Below the pieces are notes generated by a model that was not told the DNA's origin, made no database searches, and saw only the letters and a program-made list of their open reading frames with translations. Positions 61,535 to 64,000 of a DNA stretch of 64,000 nucleotides are shown here, in pieces (position 1 is the stretch's first letter; each line of letters starts with the position of its first letter). A program made the translations under genes and the position numbers. This stretch comes from Gracilariopsis chorda. Taxonomy: Eukaryota > Rhodophyta > Florideophyceae > Gracilariales > Gracilariaceae. The stretch lies in NCBI GenBank assembly GCA_003194525.1, contig NBIV01000028.1, positions 62,001 to 126,000 on the forward strand. The letters are read 5' to 3'.

Positions 61535-64000
61535 TATGAGGTCAAATGACCTCATATGAGGTCAATCTTAATTACTCTAGAACTTTATCAAAACCTTAAA
61601 ACTTTTCCAAAAACTTTTTCGCTTTGATCTTCTCATCATGTCTTCTACGCCGGCAGCGCTTAACCATGTCCACAACACATCACCAACAGTCGTAGCTGTC
61701 ACATCAAGCACTATCGTCAACAACATTCGTACACAATGGCCCCGTCCACAGATCTTTGCAGAACTGTTGGAACAACTGTCAACAGTCGTGCTCGTCTGGT
61801 TACAAATGACGCTGAATGCAAACGTTACTACGGATCTCTATGGAAGTCAACAACGGTACAAGGTTCTGTCCTCAATGTTGACATACGTAAGATCAACAAT
61901 CGAAATCTCACTTTTCTGACTGTGAAGTTTCGTCTACCGAACCGAGAAAAAGAAGTAACTCTACCTCTATCTAGTGTCAAGCTAGGTACCGGTGTTGACG
62001 AAGCCGTGAATGCTGCAGAAGAGCCTATTACCGAGGTCGAACCCATTAATACGCAAAATATCGAGGAAGATGCTCTTGTCACACCATCTCAGATGCAAGT
62101 TTTGCAGCCGCAAACAAGTTTATTAAGCGAAAATGCACCTGTCCAATCAACTGTGATTCACGGTCGTGTGTGGGAAACCTGTACGACGTTGAGTCCTCTG
62201 AATGGTTGTATGCAAATGCATCAGTGGAAAGTGGGTGGCCCAGCTGGAGATTTTATCTCACCGCGTCATGTTTCTCCAAACATGAGTGCATTAGATTTAT
62301 TTCTTTGGATGTTCCCTATGCAGCATTTGCAGTTCATAGTGAACAGAACAAATGTTCGGTTAGAAAGCAAAGACGTTCGGAGGACTTCAGGGGGAGAATT
62401 GCTCAAATTCTTTGGAATTCTTATCCTCATGACTCGCATTGAGTTCTCTAACAGACGGGATCTTTGGAGCCTCGAGCCTTTTTCTAAGTTTATTCCTCAG
62501 CCAAATATTGGTCTTGCGATGTCACGGAACAGATTTGAAATGCTTAGAAGTTCAATATGCTTCAGCGGAAATGGTGTGACTGAAGAGCAAGGAATCGCGC
62601 GTTGGTCCTTCGTAACAGATTTTGTGAAGGCAATCAATGACCATCGTCGGTCTTTTGTCACGCCATCACATGCCTTATGTGTTGACGAAGGAATGTCACG
62701 ATGGTACGGATTAGGCGGTAATTTGATTGATGTCGGGCTTCCGCACTATATGGCATTAGACAGAAAGCCGGAAAATGGTCTTGAAATGAAGGCCGTATGT
62801 TGTGCACGAAGTGGCATAATGCTGAACATTGAGCTCAATATGGGTGCAAATATTCCGGAACAAGTTTTTGATTCTGATAACGCCCATGGAACGGCAGTCT
62901 TACTTCGCTTAGTGCAACCATGGTTTGGATCAGGACGGTTGGTATGTGCGGATTCCTTTTTTGCGTCTGTCAGTACAGCGAAAGCATTACTAGAAAAAGG
63001 TTTAAGGTTTACTGGAGTTGTCAAAAATGCTACTCGTGAATATCCGATGACACATCTCTCCGAAACTACTTTATCAGACAGGGGAGATTTTGTATCTATG
63101 CTATCGAAAGGAAGCATTATCAATAATGATATAATGGCTGTAATGTGGATGGACAGAGAAAGAAGGTATTTCGTATCAACCTCTGGCACGGTTAGTCCTG
63201 GCTGTCCTATAATTCGAGAAAGGTGGAGACGGGAGGGAAATATTTCTAAGAAAGTGGAAATGGAGGTCGCAATTCCCGAAGTGTGTGAAGAGTATTACAA
63301 AAACTGTTCAATGGTCGATCGCCATAACAGATGCAGACAAGATGATCTGAATCTGGAGAAGAAAATTGAAGTGAAAGAGTGGTCATTTCGAGTGAACTGC
63401 TCTCTTTTATCGATTTGTATTGTGGACGCCTGGAAGTTGTACAAAGCCGCAAATGGAACCCGAAACATGAAAAGTCCGCACCACTTCTATTGCCAATTGG
63501 CTGATGAACTAATTGAGAATACATGGGATACCACAGGTCTAATGAGCAGAGATGAGCAACAATGTGAAAATGATCATGAGAAGCCAATGTTTGCAGGCAC
63601 TGGCTTGCATTTAATGCAGACGAATAGAAGGAGAAAAAACAAGGATGGCAAGATTACAAAAGATTTATATCAAGGACGGTGCAGTTTCTGCAAAGGTAAT
63701 ACAAAGTCCAAGTTTTTATGTTCTGGGTGCTATATCAGAAAAGAAAAAGAAGTGTTTTTATGTCACACTGGTACTAATAGAGATTGTTTTATGAAACACA
63801 TTGAAGAGTGTCACGGTATAATGAAGTTCAGAAGCTGACGAAGATGTCCACAACCTTGTCAACCTTCGTTTTTTATATTAAAAATCTATGTTTAAATGCA
63901 AAAGTTTACAATAAGTTCATTTTACCTTTAACCCCCTACTAATTCAATCTGCGTTATTTAGACTTGCTAGATTATTTAAACTCTATTACGAAACTGCCTC
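61512..64000 (+). mobile_element. piggyBac-superfamily transposon, copy 2, runs off the window
   Basis: Plus-strand copy almost identical to copy 1. The 5' end carries two GACCTCATATGAGGTC palindromes (61529-61544 and 61548-61563), where the equivalent end of copy 1 has one. The 3' flank is collinear with copy 1 to the window edge. By that comparison about 0.4 kb, including the far terminus, lies beyond 64000. Confidence 0.9.
61736..63838 (+). CDS. piggyBac-type transposase, copy 2, intact
   Basis: 700 residues, ATG start. Catalytic aspartates as in copy 1 (VDEGMSRW about 315, ADSFFAS about 406, MDRERRYF about 473). The full C-terminal Cys/His finger is present: CSFCKGNTKSKFLCSGCY, then CHTGTNRDCFMKHIEECH, which in piggyBac enzymes binds the element's ends. 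With all three acids and the finger in place it looks functional. A frame at 61638-61919 overlaps its 5' end in another phase. Confidence 0.9.
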   Translation: MAPSTDLCRTVGTTVNSRARLVTNDAECKRYYGSLWKSTTVQGSVLNVDIRKINNRNLTFLTVKFRLPNREKEVTLPLSSVKLGTGVDEAVNAAEEPITEVEPINTQNIEEDALVTPSQMQVLQPQTSLLSENAPVQSTVIHGRVWETCTTLSPLNGCMQMHQWKVGGPAGDFISPRHVSPNMSALDLFLWMFPMQHLQFIVNRTNVRLESKDVRRTSGGELLKFFGILILMTRIEFSNRRDLWSLEPFSKFIPQPNIGLAMSRNRFEMLRSSICFSGNGVTEEQGIARWSFVTDFVKAINDHRRSFVTPSHALCVDEGMSRWYGLGGNLIDVGLPHYMALDRKPENGLEMKAVCCARSGIMLNIELNMGANIPEQVFDSDNAHGTAVLLRLVQPWFGSGRLVCADSFFASVSTAKALLEKGLRFTGVVKNATREYPMTHLSETTLSDRGDFVSMLSKGSIINNDIMAVMWMDRERRYFVSTSGTVSPGCPIIRERWRREGNISKKVEMEVAIPEVCEEYYKNCSMVDRHNRCRQDDLNLEKKIEVKEWSFRVNCSLLSICIVDAWKLYKAANGTRNMKSPHHFYCQLADELIENTWDTTGLMSRDEQQCENDHEKPMFAGTGLHLMQTNRRRKNKDGKITKDLYQGRCSFCKGNTKSKFLCSGCYIRKEKEVFLCHTGTNRDCFMKHIEECHGIMKFRS

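Overview
This is eukaryotic nuclear DNA from a small-gene, intron-poor genome. Twelve or so host genes sit in two compact islands (about 18.6-40.4 kb and 52.6-61.3 kb), separated and flanked by mobile DNA. The few introns I can place are short (67, 100 and 115 bp) with GT..AG ends, and several neighbouring genes lie only 8 to 500 bp apart. A Rit1 initiator-tRNA modifier (known from fungi and plants), few introns and gene islands between LTR elements would fit a florideophyte red alga of the Chondrus type. That assignment is an inference, not something the sequence proves.

Region 1 (1-17.7 kb) is a nest of two LTR retrotransposons. An older, broken Ty1/Copia element (1013-17673, LTRs about 5% diverged) has been split by a very young Ty3/Gypsy chromovirus on the minus strand (4461-15970, LTRs differing at two sites). 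Both insertions keep perfect 5-bp target duplications. The Gypsy element is unusual in two ways. It carries a long open frame on the opposite strand (5326-7113). It is also studded from end to end, in LTRs and in genes on both strands, with 4-5 bp stem / 3-5 nt loop mini-hairpins about every 20-40 nt.

Region 2 (17.8-40.4 kb) is a host gene island. It holds an R3H/G-patch protein, a small acidic protein, tubulin cofactor C, a disordered protein with tandem SUMO-interacting motifs, an M13 (PepO/neprilysin) peptidase, a Sec20-like SNARE with an 800-residue acidic tail, an Hpc2/ubinuclein-type HIRA-complex subunit, two tandem single-pass membrane proteins with EGF-like cores (only the second has a RING-H2 domain), a Nudix hydrolase and a coiled-coil protein.

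Region 3 (40.4-52.5 kb) is gene-poor. It holds a decayed Tc1/mariner element, a piggyBac element, an inverted pseudogene fragment of the coiled-coil gene and a LINE tail.

Region 4 (52.6-61.3 kb) is a second island. It holds a PP2C-fold protein that has lost its metal-binding aspartates, a multidomain UBL-thioredoxin-PUB-STI1-UIM protein divergently paired with a LIN9/ALWAYS EARLY (DREAM/MuvB) homologue, and Rit1. A second, intact-looking piggyBac copy (61.5 kb to the window end) follows in the opposite orientation to the first. Its outer end is a perfect 23-bp inverted duplication.
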